Source: Sphaerisporangium perillae
Lineage (GTDB): Bacteria; Actinomycetota; Actinomycetes; Streptosporangiales; Streptosporangiaceae
NCBI RefSeq assembly: GCF_023276435.1
Contig: NZ_JALLPO010000021.1
Coordinates: 62,001-126,000, forward strand
DNA length: 64,000 nt
Direction of reading: 5' to 3'
Shown: piece by piece, positions 29,359 through 38,293 of the stretch
Layout: each line of letters begins with the position of its first letter
Numbering within the stretch: the stretch's first letter is position 1
Position numbers and translations under genes: made by a program
The notes under the pieces: generated by a model
The model's input: only the letters and a program-made list of their open reading frames with translations
Databases searched by the model: none
What the model was told of the DNA's origin: nothing

Positions 29359-29393
29359 GTACGGCTACCGCCCCACGAGGGCGGTAGCCGTAC
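29359..29393 (-). terminator. Strong hairpin terminator after hppA
   Basis: GTACGGCTACCGCCC (29359-29373) and GGGCGGTAGCCGTAC (29379-29393) form a perfect 15-bp stem with a 5-nt loop, 64 bp after the hppA stop and upstream of the sixA start. Confidence 0.75.
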
Positions 29394-29456
29394 ATTCTTG
29401 GCAAAGGCTCCTGTGACCTCTGCCGCCGTTCTGCCGTTACCGGCTCAGCCGGTGGC

Positions 29457-31793
29457 TCAGCTCGACACCTTCTCGGTCTCGACCTTCTCGGCCGTCTCGC
29501 CGCCCGCCGGAGCGATGCTCGTCGAGCGCCGCTTGGAGACGATGATCGCGCCGACGACGATCGCGACCGCGACCACCGTGACGCCGACGCGCAGAGCGGC
29601 GTTGTCGGCGTAGGTCACGACGGCCGGAGCGATGAGCAGGGCCACGAGGTTCATGACCTTGATCAGCGGGTTGATCGCGGGACCGGCGGTGTCCTTGAAC
29701 GGGTCACCGACCGTGTCACCGATGATGGTCGCCTCGTGGGCGGGCGAACCCTTGCCACCGTGGTGGCCGTCCTCGACGAGCTTCTTGGCGTTGTCCCAGG
29801 CGCCACCGGAGTTGGCCAGGAACACCGCCATCAGCGTGCCGCACGCGATCGCGCCCGCGAGGTAGGCGCCGAGGGGCGCGTACCCGAGGGCGAAGCCGAC
29901 CGCGATCGGCGTCATGACGGCGAGCAGACCCGGCGTGGCCAGCTCCCGCAGCGAGTCGCGGGTGCAGATGTCGACGACGCGGCCGTAGTCGGGCAGCTCG
30001 GTGCCCGCCATGATGCCGGGCTTGGTGCGGAACTGCTCGCGCACCTCGAACACCACCCGGCCCGCCGCACGGCCCACCGCACTGATCGCGAGCCCGGAGA
30101 ACAGGAACACGACCGCGGCGCCGATGATCAGGCCGACGAGCACGTTCGGTGCGTCGACGCTCAGGCTGAACGAACTGAACGAGCCGAGCACGTCCTTCAC
30201 CCCGGCGCTCGCCTTGACCAGCTCGCTTTCGACCGCCGTGCGGAACGCGCCGAACAGCGCGGTGGCCGCGAGCACGGCCGTCGCGATCGCGATGCCCTTG
30301 GTGATCGCCTTGGTGGTGTTGCCCACGGCGTCCAGGGAGGTCAGGATGCGAGCTCCCTCGCCCTCGACGTCGCCGGACATCTCCGCGATGCCCTGGGCGT
30401 TGTCGGAGACCGGGCCGAAGGTGTCCATGGACACGATCACGCCGACCGTCGTGAGGAGGCCGGTGCCGGCCAGGGCCACCGCGAACAGCGCCACGGTGAC
30501 GTTGCCGAAGCCCAGCAGGAACGCCCCGTACACCGCACCGCCGATGAGCAGCGCAGAGTACACCGCCGACTCCAGGCCGACGGCGATACCGGACAGGATG
30601 ACGGTGGCGGGACCGGTCAGCGAGCTCTCGACGATGTCCTTGACCGGGCGCCGGTTGGTCTCGGTGAAGTAGCCGGTGAGCACCTGGATCGCGCTGGCCA
30701 GGACCAGGCCGATGAGCACCGCGCCGATGGCGATCAGCCGCGGGTCGGACCCGAGCCCGGCGATCTCGCCGCTGACGCCGGTGAGCTGGGAGAAGGAGCT
30801 GGGCAGGTAGAGGAACGCCGCCACCGCGACCAGGACGGCCGAGATCGCGGCCGAGATGAAGAACCCGCGGTTGATCGCCGCCATGCCGTTGCGGTCGCCG
30901 GCGCGGGGCGCGGTGGTGAAGATGCCGATGATCGCGGTGAGCACACCGATCATGGGAACGATCAGCGGGAAGACCAGGCCCTCGGTGCCGAAGGCGACCT
31001 TGCCCAGGATGAGGCTCGCGACCAGCATGACCGCGTACGACTCGAACAGGTCGGCCGCCATGCCGGCGCAGTCGCCGACGTTGTCGCCCACGTTGTCGGC
31101 GATGGTGGCGGCGTTGCGCGGGTCGTCCTCGGGGATGCCCTGCTCGACCTTGCCGACCAGGTCGGCGCCCACGTCGGCCGCCTTGGTGAAGATGCCGCCG
31201 CCGACTCGCATGAACATCGCGAGGAGCGCGGCACCGAAGCCGAAGCCTTCAAGGACGCTCGGAGCGTCGCCCTTGTAGATGAACACCACGATCGCGGCGC
31301 CCAGCAGGCCGAGCCCGACGGTGAACATGCCCGCCACGCCGCCTGTACGGAATGCGATGCGCATCGCGGGCTTCTCACCCGACTCGCGGGCGGCGGCGGC
31401 CACGCGGACATTGCCCCGCACGGCCAGCCACATGCCCATGAATCCGGTCAATGCGGAGAATGCCGCACCCACCACGAAGAAGACCGAGCGGCCGATGGCC
31501 ACACCGGTCGACGCGGCGGGAAGCAGGAACAGCAGGAAGGGGATGAGCACGACAAAGAGGGCGAGCGTTCTGAACTGCCGCGTCAGATACGCGGCAGCGC
31601 CTTCCTGTACGGCTCGCGCGATGTTCTGCATCCGCTCGGTTCCTTGACCGGCGGCGAGCACTTCTCTTACGAGTCCACCTGCGACGGCGAGCGCGAGCAA
31701 CGCCACCGCGGCCACCACGATCACGATGGTGAGATGGGAACCACTAAGGGATACCGCTGCGGCGTCGTCAGCGGCTAGATAGAGCCTAGACAT
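29457..31793 (-). CDS. hppA: Membrane-bound proton-translocating pyrophosphatase HppA
   Basis: 778 aa, about 16 membrane helices. It couples pyrophosphate hydrolysis to proton export. Substrate-site motifs: DVGADLVGKVEQGIPEDDPR, GDNVGDCAGMAADLFES and, near the end, GGAWDNAKKLVEDG with GDTVGDPFKDTAGPAINP. The diagnostic segment GNTTKAITKG has Lys and Thr at the positions that mark the potassium-independent H+-PPases (family knowledge). The ATG at 31793 has AGGAGG 4 bp upstream; long upstream reading frame is not part of it. Neighbours match the remembered Streptomyces hppA-bldG order. Confidence 0.96.
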   Translation of the reverse strand: MSRLYLAADDAAAVSLSGSHLTIVIVVAAVALLALAVAGGLVREVLAAGQGTERMQNIARAVQEGAAAYLTRQFRTLALFVVLIPFLLFLLPAASTGVAIGRSVFFVVGAAFSALTGFMGMWLAVRGNVRVAAAARESGEKPAMRIAFRTGGVAGMFTVGLGLLGAAIVVFIYKGDAPSVLEGFGFGAALLAMFMRVGGGIFTKAADVGADLVGKVEQGIPEDDPRNAATIADNVGDNVGDCAGMAADLFESYAVMLVASLILGKVAFGTEGLVFPLIVPMIGVLTAIIGIFTTAPRAGDRNGMAAINRGFFISAAISAVLVAVAAFLYLPSSFSQLTGVSGEIAGLGSDPRLIAIGAVLIGLVLASAIQVLTGYFTETNRRPVKDIVESSLTGPATVILSGIAVGLESAVYSALLIGGAVYGAFLLGFGNVTVALFAVALAGTGLLTTVGVIVSMDTFGPVSDNAQGIAEMSGDVEGEGARILTSLDAVGNTTKAITKGIAIATAVLAATALFGAFRTAVESELVKASAGVKDVLGSFSSFSLSVDAPNVLVGLIIGAAVVFLFSGLAISAVGRAAGRVVFEVREQFRTKPGIMAGTELPDYGRVVDICTRDSLRELATPGLLAVMTPIAVGFALGYAPLGAYLAGAIACGTLMAVFLANSGGAWDNAKKLVEDGHHGGKGSPAHEATIIGDTVGDPFKDTAGPAINPLIKVMNLVALLIAPAVVTYADNAALRVGVTVVAVAIVVGAIIVSKRRSTSIAPAGGETAEKVETEKVSS

Positions 31794-32423
31794 CCGTCCT
31801 CCTCGGCCAGACGGGTAGGTCCATGCCCAGACCGCGCTGCGAAAGTCAGTCGGGGGGCGGCGCGCATCCGAGCTGGATTGGCAGTGCCGCTTCCGGTAGC
31901 GTCCGCAGACCTTCCCGCAGGGCGACGTCGATCTGCGGGGACAAAACCTTGGCCGGTGCCGGGAGTCTACGCAGGCACAGGCCAGATATGAAGCCTCTTC
32001 CGCCAGCCAATTAGGGACGAGTCCAGTAAGCCGGGTGGCTTTGCCCTGCAACAACAGGGTTTTCCGGAGGTCAGACGGATGGACGTCCGTATTACGGACG
32101 GGCATTCCTTGCCGAATTATTATGTCCGAAACCCCGGGGGGCCTGCCGGAACCTACCCTCTGGCACCTGCCGGTCCCGGCCGGAACCCGCGCCCTGGCCT
32201 ATCCGCCTTCGCCGCGGGAGCACCCCTTCGCGGTCCATTCCCCCGCGCCGGCATGACGGCCGCGCGTTCCTGCGGCACAACGACAAAAGCCGCACGGCGT
32301 CGCGACGGCGACAAGCGGTACGGCAATTACGGACACGTCGATACGACGGTACGGCGAGCGGACGCGGGACCGCGGCACGACATCGGGACACGGCGACGCA
32401 GGGACGCGGGGACCGCGGTACGG
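31794..32423. other. Long leader/intergenic region of hppA
   Basis: No protein gene is supported: the candidate frames are Arg/Pro-rich and overlap on both strands. Visible pieces are the palindrome at 32084-32100, a possible minus-strand promoter beside it, and a small hairpin CCCTG-ttgttg-CAGGG at 32044-32059. The distance to hppA suggests a 5' leader of roughly 300 nt. Confidence 0.45.
32084..32100. promoter_or_regulatory. Perfect palindrome in the hppA upstream region
   Basis: CGTCCGTATTACGGACG is an 8-1-8 perfect inverted repeat about 290 bp upstream of hppA. A -10-like stretch (CATAATAAT on the minus strand, about 32117-32125) lies just before it in the direction of hppA transcription, so it could be an operator. 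No regulator is assigned. Confidence 0.5.
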
Positions 32424-32631
32424 GAACGCTGAGGCCGCGCTACGGCGGCACGGGTACGCGGAGACCGCAGTGCGGGAACGCTGAGGCCGCGCTACGGCGG
32501 CACGGGTACGCGGAGACCGCAGTGCGGGAACGCTGAGGCCGCGCTACGGCGGCACGGGTACGCGGAGACCGCAGTGCGGGAACGCTGAGGCCGCGCTACG
32601 GCGGCATGGGTACGCGGAGACCGCAGTGCGG
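32424..32631. repeat. Tandem repeat, 52-bp unit, 4 copies
   Basis: The unit begins GAACGCTGAGGCCGCGCTAC and is repeated four times back to back with a single C/T difference in the fourth copy. Degenerate half-units flank it on both sides. There are no spacers, so it is not CRISPR. It lies between hppA and the RsbW-like gene. Confidence 0.9.
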
Positions 32632-32713
32632 GTACGCGGATACCGCGTTACGGCGAGCGACCGGGAATGTCAGTGACCGGTGCCCGCCGCGCGCAGCCCT
32701 TCGGACGGACGAC

Positions 32714-33184
32714 TCAGGCGGGGGCCAGACCGGTGGTGGCGGCGGGCCAGCTCATCCTGATCCGCAACCCCTTGGCACTCGGATACACCTCGACGTCATC
32801 GGCCAGTGCGGCGATGACGGCGATGCCGAACCCGGACATCAGCGTGTCGGCGGGAAGCAAGCTGGCCAACGCGGTGCCGTTGACGGCGGCCGGCAACTCG
32901 TCCTCGTCCTTGTATGCCTGTTCGAGGTCGTCGCTGGGTGCCGAGTCGGTCACAGTGACCTCGAAGCGCCCTGAGTCGTCGCACAGCTCGATGCGGATCG
33001 GCTCGCCGGGGCAGTGGACGCGATGCGCCTCCACTGCCCGCGAGCAGGCCTCACCCACAGCGAGCCGTACTTCGTCCAGCAGCGCCTCCGCGACCCCGGT
33101 GCGGCGGGCGATGGCCGTGGCGACCAGCCGCGCCGTACGCACGTGAGCCGGAAGTGCAGTGAACGTAAGCTCGACGGTGGCCAT
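32714..33184 (-). CDS. RsbW-like anti-sigma factor (HATPase), BldG partner
   Basis: 156 aa from the ATG at 33184. GHKL-type ATPase fold of serine kinases of the RsbW/SpoIIAB class: LLDEVRLAVGEACSRAVEAH (N box) near residue 48, VTVTDSAPSDD (G1-like box, imperfect), and LMSGFGIAVIAALADDVEVY (G2). Gene order suggests that it phosphorylates BldG, which is 2 bp upstream, as described for the Streptomyces anti-sigma partner of BldG. Its sigma factor is unknown. The G1 box (DSAP) deviates from DxGxG. Confidence 0.88.
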   Translation of the reverse strand: MATVELTFTALPAHVRTARLVATAIARRTGVAEALLDEVRLAVGEACSRAVEAHRVHCPGEPIRIELCDDSGRFEVTVTDSAPSDDLEQAYKDEDELPAAVNGTALASLLPADTLMSGFGIAVIAALADDVEVYPSAKGLRIRMSWPAATTGLAPA

Positions 33185-33186
33185 GA

Positions 33187-33537
33187 CTACTTGTCTCGGC
33201 CGTGAGCTTCCTTGGCCTCTTCGACCGAGGCGTAAATCCCGAAGACCTTGGTAAGGCCGGTGATCCGGAAGATCTTCAGGATGCGTTCCTGCGTGCACAC
33301 GAGCTCCAGGGAGCCGTCGTGCGCGCGAACGCGCTTGAGCCCGCCGACCAGGACACCGAGTCCTGTGGAATCCAGGAAGTCCACCTTCTCCATGTTGACG
33401 AGAAGGTGGAAGTTGCCCTTGTTGACCAGGTCGATCAGCAGCTCACGCAGCCTCGGCGCGGTATAGACATCGATCTCACCCTCGACTTCCACGATGGTGA
33501 GTCGGTCTTCAGTGTGGTGGTCCAACTTCAGATCCAC
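33187..33537 (-). CDS. bldG: Anti-anti-sigma factor BldG (STAS domain)
   Basis: 116 aa, start GTG with GGAGG 4 bp before it. STAS domain over nearly the whole length; the phosphorylatable Ser is residue 57 in [17 protein letters not shown]. The sequence [14 protein letters not shown] and the C-terminal [16 protein letters not shown] match the Streptomyces BldG that governs aerial growth and antibiotic production. When unphosphorylated it binds the anti-sigma factor and frees sigma. It is divergent from the helicase gene. Confidence 0.93.
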   Translation of the reverse strand: MDLKLDHHTEDRLTIVEVEGEIDVYTAPRLRELLIDLVNKGNFHLLVNMEKVDFLDSTGLGVLVGGLKRVRAHDGSLELVCTQERILKIFRITGLTKVFGIYASVEEAKEAHGRDK

Positions 33538-33692
33538 AGATCCTCCAGCGCCTTGCCTGCCGAGTCCACGACGAGGGGTCTGACATGCTGGGACCCCAAG
33601 TCCCAGCGCGCAATACCCTGACGCGCGGCATTCAACCACGCCCCGCCTTCGTGTCTATACGAAATCACGACTCCGGGCGACTCTCCCCCAAG

Positions 33693-36014
33693 ATGCCAAA
33701 CTGGAAACCAGTGACTCCGACTACATCACCCTCACGGCGGGCGGGCCCGATCCTCGCTCGCCTGCTCGGCGCGCCCGCGCGACGTGAGCGTGTCACCCAC
33801 GTAGAGTACGTTCCCGCACGTCAGGCGGGTAAGGCGGCCTGGCCCCCCTGGATCGACGAGCTCCTTGTCAGCCGTCTGCGAAATCAGGGCGTAGAAGGCC
33901 TCTGGGAGCACCAGGCGACGGCCGCTGAGCTGGTACATCGTGGCCAAAACGTGATCATTGCCACAGGCACCGCCTCGGGAAAATCTTTGGCCTACCTGGT
34001 GCCGGCCGTCTCCGAGATCCTGTCCGGGGGCTCGGTGCTCTACCTCACGCCGACCAAGGCGCTCGCCGCCGACCAGTTGCGCTCGGTGCGGGACCTCAAG
34101 ATCGCCCAGGTGCGCCCCGCGACCTACGACGGCGACACTCCCGCCGAGGAGCGCCAGTGGGTCCGCAGGCACGCCAACTACGTGCTGACCAACCCCGACA
34201 TGCTCCACCGGTCGATGCTGCCCCACCACGCGTCGTGGTCGTCCTTCTGGCGGCGGCTGAAGGTGGTGGTCGTGGACGAGTGCCACGGGTACCGGGGGGT
34301 CTTCGGCTCTCACGTGGCCCAGATCTTGCGGCGCCTTCGCCGGATATGCGCCAAGTACGGCTCTCATCCCGTATTCATGCTGGTCTCCGCCACCGTCAGC
34401 GACCCCGCCACCGCAGCGATGCGCCTGACGGGCCTTGAGATGGCCGAGGTGACCACGGACGCCTCTCCCCGGGGTTCTACGACGTTCGCGCTGTGGGAGC
34501 CGCCTCTGACGGATCTGCGGGGCGAGGGCGGCGCGCCCGTCCGGCGCACCGTGACGGCCGAAGCCGCCGACCTGCTGACCGATCTGGTCGTCGACGACGT
34601 CCGGACCCTGGTCTTCGTCAGGTCCCGACGCGCCGCCGAGACGATCTCGCTGATCGCCCGGAACCACCTGGAGGAGGTCTCACCCGAGCTTCCGGCCCGG
34701 GTCGCCGCCTACCGGGCCGGCTACCTGGCCGAGGACAGGCGCGCCCTGGAGAAGGCGCTGCGGTCGGGCGAGATCACCGGCCTGGCGACGACCAACGCCC
34801 TGGAGCTCGGGATCGACGTGTCCGGGCTGGACTCCGTGCTCATCGCGGGATGGCCCGGCACCCGCGCCTCCCTGTGGCAACAGGCCGGGCGAGCCGGACG
34901 AGACGGCCAGGACGCCCTCGCCGTGCTGATCGCGCGCGATGACCCCCTGGACACCTACCTCGTCCACCATCCGCAGGCCCTCTTCGGGCAGCCGGTGGAG
35001 GCCATCGTGCTCGATCCGGACAATCCCTACGTCCTCGGCCCCCACCTGTGCGCGGCCGCGGCCGAGATCCCGCTGACCGAAGCCGACCTGCCGATCTTCG
35101 GCCCTTCCTCCGAGGAGGTGCTGGACGACCTCGTCCAGCGGGGCATGCTCCGGCGCCGTCCCCAGGGATGGTTCTGGACGCGCCGCGAGCGCGCCGCGAA
35201 CCTGGCCGACATCAGAGGCTCCGGCGGGCCTCCCATCGAGGTCGTGGAGTCCTCCACCGGAAGGCTGCTCGGCACCGTCGACGAACCGTCCGCGCACACC
35301 GCCGTCCACACCGGCGCCGTCCACATCCACCAAGGCGACACCTACCTCGTGGAGGAGCTCGATCTGGAGGCCGGAGTCGCCCTCGTCCGCGCCGAGGAGC
35401 CCGACTACTCCACGTTCGCCAGGGACGTCACCGACATCTCCGTGCTCGAGTCCCTGCGCTCCCACCCCTTCGGACCAGGTGAGCTGCACTTCGGGACCGT
35501 GGAGGTCACCCGGCAGGTCGTGTCCTTCCTGAAGCGCCGCGTGCAGACGGGCGAGGTGCTCGGCGAGGAGCCCCTGGACCTGCCGCCTCGCACGCTCCGC
35601 ACACGCGCCGTGTGGTGGACCCTGCCCGCCGCCGCCGTGGCGCCCCTCGTCGCCCAAGGCCTCGACCTCGGGGGTGCGGCCCACGCGGCCGAGCACGCCT
35701 CCATCGGACTGCTCCCGCTGTTCGCCACCTGTGATCGCTGGGACATCGGCGGCGTCTCCACTGAGCTGCATCCCGACACGGGCCTTCTCACGGTCTTCGT
35801 GTACGACGGGCACGAGGGAGGAGCCGGGTTCGCTGAACGCGGCTACGCCCGCGCCTCCGACTGGCTCACGGCCACACGCGAGGCCATCGCCTCCTGCGAG
35901 TGCGAGCGAGGCTGCCCCTCGTGCATCCAGTCCCCCAAGTGCGGCAACGGCAACGAACCCCTGGACAAACAAGGAGCCCTCCACCTCCTGGCCACCCTCC
36001 TCCCCACCCCTTGA
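33693..36014 (+). CDS. DEAD/DEAH helicase with C-terminal DUF1998 zinc domain
   Basis: 773 aa from the ATG at 33693; a start further upstream (33585) is possible. Helicase motifs: ATGTASGKSLAY (I), TPTKALAADQ (Ia), VVDECHGYRG (II, DECH), LVSATVSDP (III), VFVRSRRAAETI (IV) and QQAGRAGRDGQDALAVLIAR (VI). The DUF1998-like end has CECERGCPSCIQSPKCGNG, a four-Cys zinc site. The family (YprA/Hrq1-like) unwinds DNA in repair. The same gene sits beside bldG in Streptomyces and near the tad locus in mycobacteria. Confidence 0.92.
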   Translation: MPNWKPVTPTTSPSRRAGPILARLLGAPARRERVTHVEYVPARQAGKAAWPPWIDELLVSRLRNQGVEGLWEHQATAAELVHRGQNVIIATGTASGKSLAYLVPAVSEILSGGSVLYLTPTKALAADQLRSVRDLKIAQVRPATYDGDTPAEERQWVRRHANYVLTNPDMLHRSMLPHHASWSSFWRRLKVVVVDECHGYRGVFGSHVAQILRRLRRICAKYGSHPVFMLVSATVSDPATAAMRLTGLEMAEVTTDASPRGSTTFALWEPPLTDLRGEGGAPVRRTVTAEAADLLTDLVVDDVRTLVFVRSRRAAETISLIARNHLEEVSPELPARVAAYRAGYLAEDRRALEKALRSGEITGLATTNALELGIDVSGLDSVLIAGWPGTRASLWQQAGRAGRDGQDALAVLIARDDPLDTYLVHHPQALFGQPVEAIVLDPDNPYVLGPHLCAAAAEIPLTEADLPIFGPSSEEVLDDLVQRGMLRRRPQGWFWTRRERAANLADIRGSGGPPIEVVESSTGRLLGTVDEPSAHTAVHTGAVHIHQGDTYLVEELDLEAGVALVRAEEPDYSTFARDVTDISVLESLRSHPFGPGELHFGTVEVTRQVVSFLKRRVQTGEVLGEEPLDLPPRTLRTRAVWWTLPAAAVAPLVAQGLDLGGAAHAAEHASIGLLPLFATCDRWDIGGVSTELHPDTGLLTVFVYDGHEGGAGFAERGYARASDWLTATREAIASCECERGCPSCIQSPKCGNGNEPLDKQGALHLLATLLPTP

Positions 36015-36077
36015 CCCACCGGCATTCCCAGAAGCCACCGAACACCACTCCGCCGCCCCTGCTGCGTACGGCCGATC

Positions 36078-36461
36078 TCAGCGGTCGCGGAGGAACGACA
36101 CGCTGCGGGCGAAAGGCTCGAACCCCAGAGCCTGGTAGGTCGCACGGGCCGAGGGATGGCCGTCGTCACCGCGAGCGCAGACGCACGCCGATTCGGCGCC
36201 ACGCCGTCGCGCGGCGTGCAGGGCGGCGAGCGTCGCGGCGCTCGCCAGGCCGAGACGGCGATGGCCAGGATCGGTGCCCACCGGCTCGAGCGCGACGGCG
36301 CGGTTGCGCTCATCCAGCCAGGCGAGGCAGAACGCCGCCGGCGAGCCGTCTGATGCCTCGACCAGCCAGTCCAGCTCTGCCTGGTAGGGCCAGGCCCGCA
36401 TGACCTGGAAGTAACTCTCGGCGGTGACCCGCGAGTCTGAGCCGAAGACACCGACTTCCCC
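36078..36461 (-). pseudogene. N-terminally truncated GNAT acetyltransferase
   Basis: An ATG at 36401 gives 107 aa with the GNAT acetyl-CoA loop (VGTDPGHRRLGLASAATLAA) and the terminal ARATYQALGFEPF motif. Upstream, in the same frame, 20 more codons (VFGSDSRVTAESYFQV) read like the family's preceding segment, but they run into an in-frame TGA at 36462-36464. The normal N-terminal half is missing. I call it a remnant; a functional short protein from 36401 is possible. Confidence 0.6.
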
Positions 36462-36542
36462 TCACCACCTCCGCCTGGGCCGGGGGGATGGGGAAGGAAC
36501 ATCGCACGCCTGGACGTGAGGTGCCGGGGGAGAGACGTTCGG

Positions 36543-36962
36543 CTATCTGGGTCCGGCGCGGGAGTCGGCGAAGGTGGAGCGCTCGCCGAGCCAGGGAAGC
36601 ACCAGCCGGACTTTGACCCGCACGTCCACCACTCCTTCCCGAACCACGCATCTCGTCATCGAGGCATGGTTGGCCGCGGCAAGGTCGCGGGCTCGCCGGC
36701 ATGCCGTTTCCGGGGCGGCGAGCGCCTGGGTGGCCCCCGCCAGAGCGCTGAGATCGGCGGCCGCCTCGGCACGATGGCGGGCTATGCGCGCCGTACCCAT
36801 CAGCAACAGAGCCACCGCCATGAACCAGATCAGCGCCATCACGGCCACAACCCAAACCGTGCCCGCCCCACGCTCCCGCTCCCCCAAACCACGCCCGCCC
36901 CACGCTCCCGGCCCCCCAAACCACGCCTGCCCACGATCGGCTCCCCACGACGCCTGTCCCAC
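36543..36962 (-). CDS. TadG/Rv3654c-like pilus-locus membrane protein
   Basis: 139 aa from the GTG at 36962 (AGGAGGGGG upstream). A Gly/Trp-rich N-terminus, partly built from a short DNA repeat, is followed by one membrane helix (GTVWVVAVMALIWFMAVALL) and a TadE/TadG-like stretch (RIARHRAEAAADLSALAGAT). It is last in the minus-strand Tad operon and corresponds to Rv3654c in the remembered mycobacterial order. It is likely a minor pilin-like, membrane-anchored part of the secretion apparatus. Confidence 0.75.
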   Translation of the reverse strand: MGQASWGADRGQAWFGGPGAWGGRGLGERERGAGTVWVVAVMALIWFMAVALLLMGTARIARHRAEAAADLSALAGATQALAAPETACRRARDLAAANHASMTRCVVREGVVDVRVKVRLVLPWLGERSTFADSRAGPR

Positions 36963-37070
36963 GATCTCGATCCCCCTCCTTCGGGTCCTGACAGGGGAAG
37001 CCGAGATGGCATGGCTCCGAATGCGGCAGCAGCTCTTCGGGCGCCTTGGCGGGACGCGCCGGAGCTTGCG

Positions 37071-37451
37071 TTAGCCGTCCACGCCCAGCTCAGTGGCGGA
37101 CGTGGCCGAAGCCCCCACCGGGATCGGTGGTATCGCGATCGCCCAGCTCGGCCGGATCGAGGCGGAGATCGTCACCCTGCTCAACTTGGAATCCCTGGTG
37201 ACCGAGACGGCCGCACCGAGCGGGGCGGCACGACCGGCTGCCTGCCGAACCGCCTCCAAGCTCTCCCCTCGGGCGGCCGCTCTGGCCCCCGCCCGGGCGG
37301 CGTCGACGCATTCCAGCTGAGCGGCCGCCACCGAGATGGCCCACAGCGCGGCTCCCAGCACCAATGCCAGCGACGGAAGCGCGACGGCCGTCTCAGCCGT
37401 GACCGAGCCTGAATCTGATCGCGCCTGATCGCGCCTATTTCTCAACCACAT
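37071..37451 (-). CDS. tadE: TadE-like minor pseudopilin
   Basis: 126 aa. TadE-type N-terminus: SGSVTAETAVALPSLALVLG, one membrane helix with the Glu of the processing region, then AALWAISVAAAQLECVDAAR and a beta-rich remainder. The prepilin-like Gly-Ser-Val start agrees with type IV pilin processing. It lies between the Flp pilin and the TadG-like gene, and corresponds to Rv3655c. No strong ribosome-binding site was seen before the ATG. Confidence 0.8.
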   Translation of the reverse strand: MWLRNRRDQARSDSGSVTAETAVALPSLALVLGAALWAISVAAAQLECVDAARAGARAAARGESLEAVRQAAGRAAPLGAAVSVTRDSKLSRVTISASIRPSWAIAIPPIPVGASATSATELGVDG

Positions 37452-37581
37452 GTCTCAACCACACGCATCCGAACAATCTCCGCCAGGAACCGCCTGCCGG
37501 ACGCGCGGCGGCGAAGCGCCGTACCTCTGAGCCTCGCCGCCGAGCACCGAACCTCACGCCCCGTGGGACTCCACCTCGGCC

Positions 37582-37781
37582 CCATGGATCGATGGAACCC
37601 ACAGGCCTGTGGATCACCCATAGATCGGTGGAACCCACCGACCCGTGGATCACCCCATAGATCGATGGAACCCACCGACCCGTGGATCACGCCATGGATC
37701 GATGGAACCCACAGGTCCGTGGATCAATGGAACCCGCCTCGGCCCCGTAGGTCAGTGGAAACCACCTCGCCGGTGGATCAG
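37582..37781. repeat. Tandem repeat, about 37-bp unit, 4-5 imperfect copies
   Basis: Units of the form GATCGATGGAACCCACCGAC, continuing CCGTGGATCACCCCATA, follow each other from about 37587. Later copies degrade towards the flp gene. Each unit contains GGTGGGTTCCATC/GATCGATGG sub-repeats. It fills most of the flp-tadE gap and carries no ORF. No spacers, so not CRISPR. Confidence 0.85.
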
Positions 37782-37789
37782 CCGTCAGA

Positions 37790-38086
37790 TCACCCGGCGA
37801 GTTTGAGGGCCCTGCTGATCAGATCGGAAAGCATCTTCCGTACCTCAGGGCTACTCACGATCTTGAAGAGGAGACCCGCGAAGGCGCAGGCGGCGATCGT
37901 GCCCACCGCGTACTCGGCGGTGGACATGCCCGCCTCCGACCGCGTGCGCGCCACGCCGGCGAACCTGCGGGCAGAAGCCCGCATGCGTAGTTGCCACTGG
38001 CCTAGCCGGCGGCCCAGAACCGTCTCCCTTGCTCTGAGCACCGCTACAAGCGCGCGGCCGCCCCACCGACGGATCCACCTGCGCAT
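37790..38086 (-). CDS. flp: Flp pilin-like protein (DUF4244)
   Basis: 98 aa. A long basic leader (RARETVLGRRLGQWQLRMRA) ends in the prepilin site SEAG|MSTAEYAVG, with the Glu and Tyr at +5 and +6 typical of Flp pilins. A hydrophobic helix follows (IAACAFAGLLFKIV). After cleavage by a prepilin peptidase it would form the pilus. No prepilin peptidase gene is in the window. The leader is unusually long (about 52 residues); a start closer to the cleavage site is possible. Confidence 0.82.
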   Translation of the reverse strand: MRRWIRRWGGRALVAVLRARETVLGRRLGQWQLRMRASARRFAGVARTRSEAGMSTAEYAVGTIAACAFAGLLFKIVSSPEVRKMLSDLISRALKLAG

Positions 38087-38293
38087 CGGACCTCCCCTTG
38101 AGTCGTCATCGTGGCCGTGTGGGTGACCCGCACCGGCCCTGACAGGCGAGATCAGCTTGGCTGAGAGGAGGTGCCCGATCTCGAGCCGAACGGCGTTCTG
38201 TGGATGGTTTCGAGCCCCGGCCGCGAGCCTGTGGACAATGTTCGACCCAACCTGTGGACAACGCTCGATCCATCGGCAGGCCGCCTCGACCCG

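Noticed and set aside
29736-31778. A 680-codon frame antisense to hppA
   Set aside because: Composition is Arg/Asp/His/Gly-rich as expected for the complement of a membrane protein; hppA itself is unmistakable.
32424-32631. CRISPR array or integron cassette
   Set aside because: Units are head-to-tail and nearly identical with no spacers.
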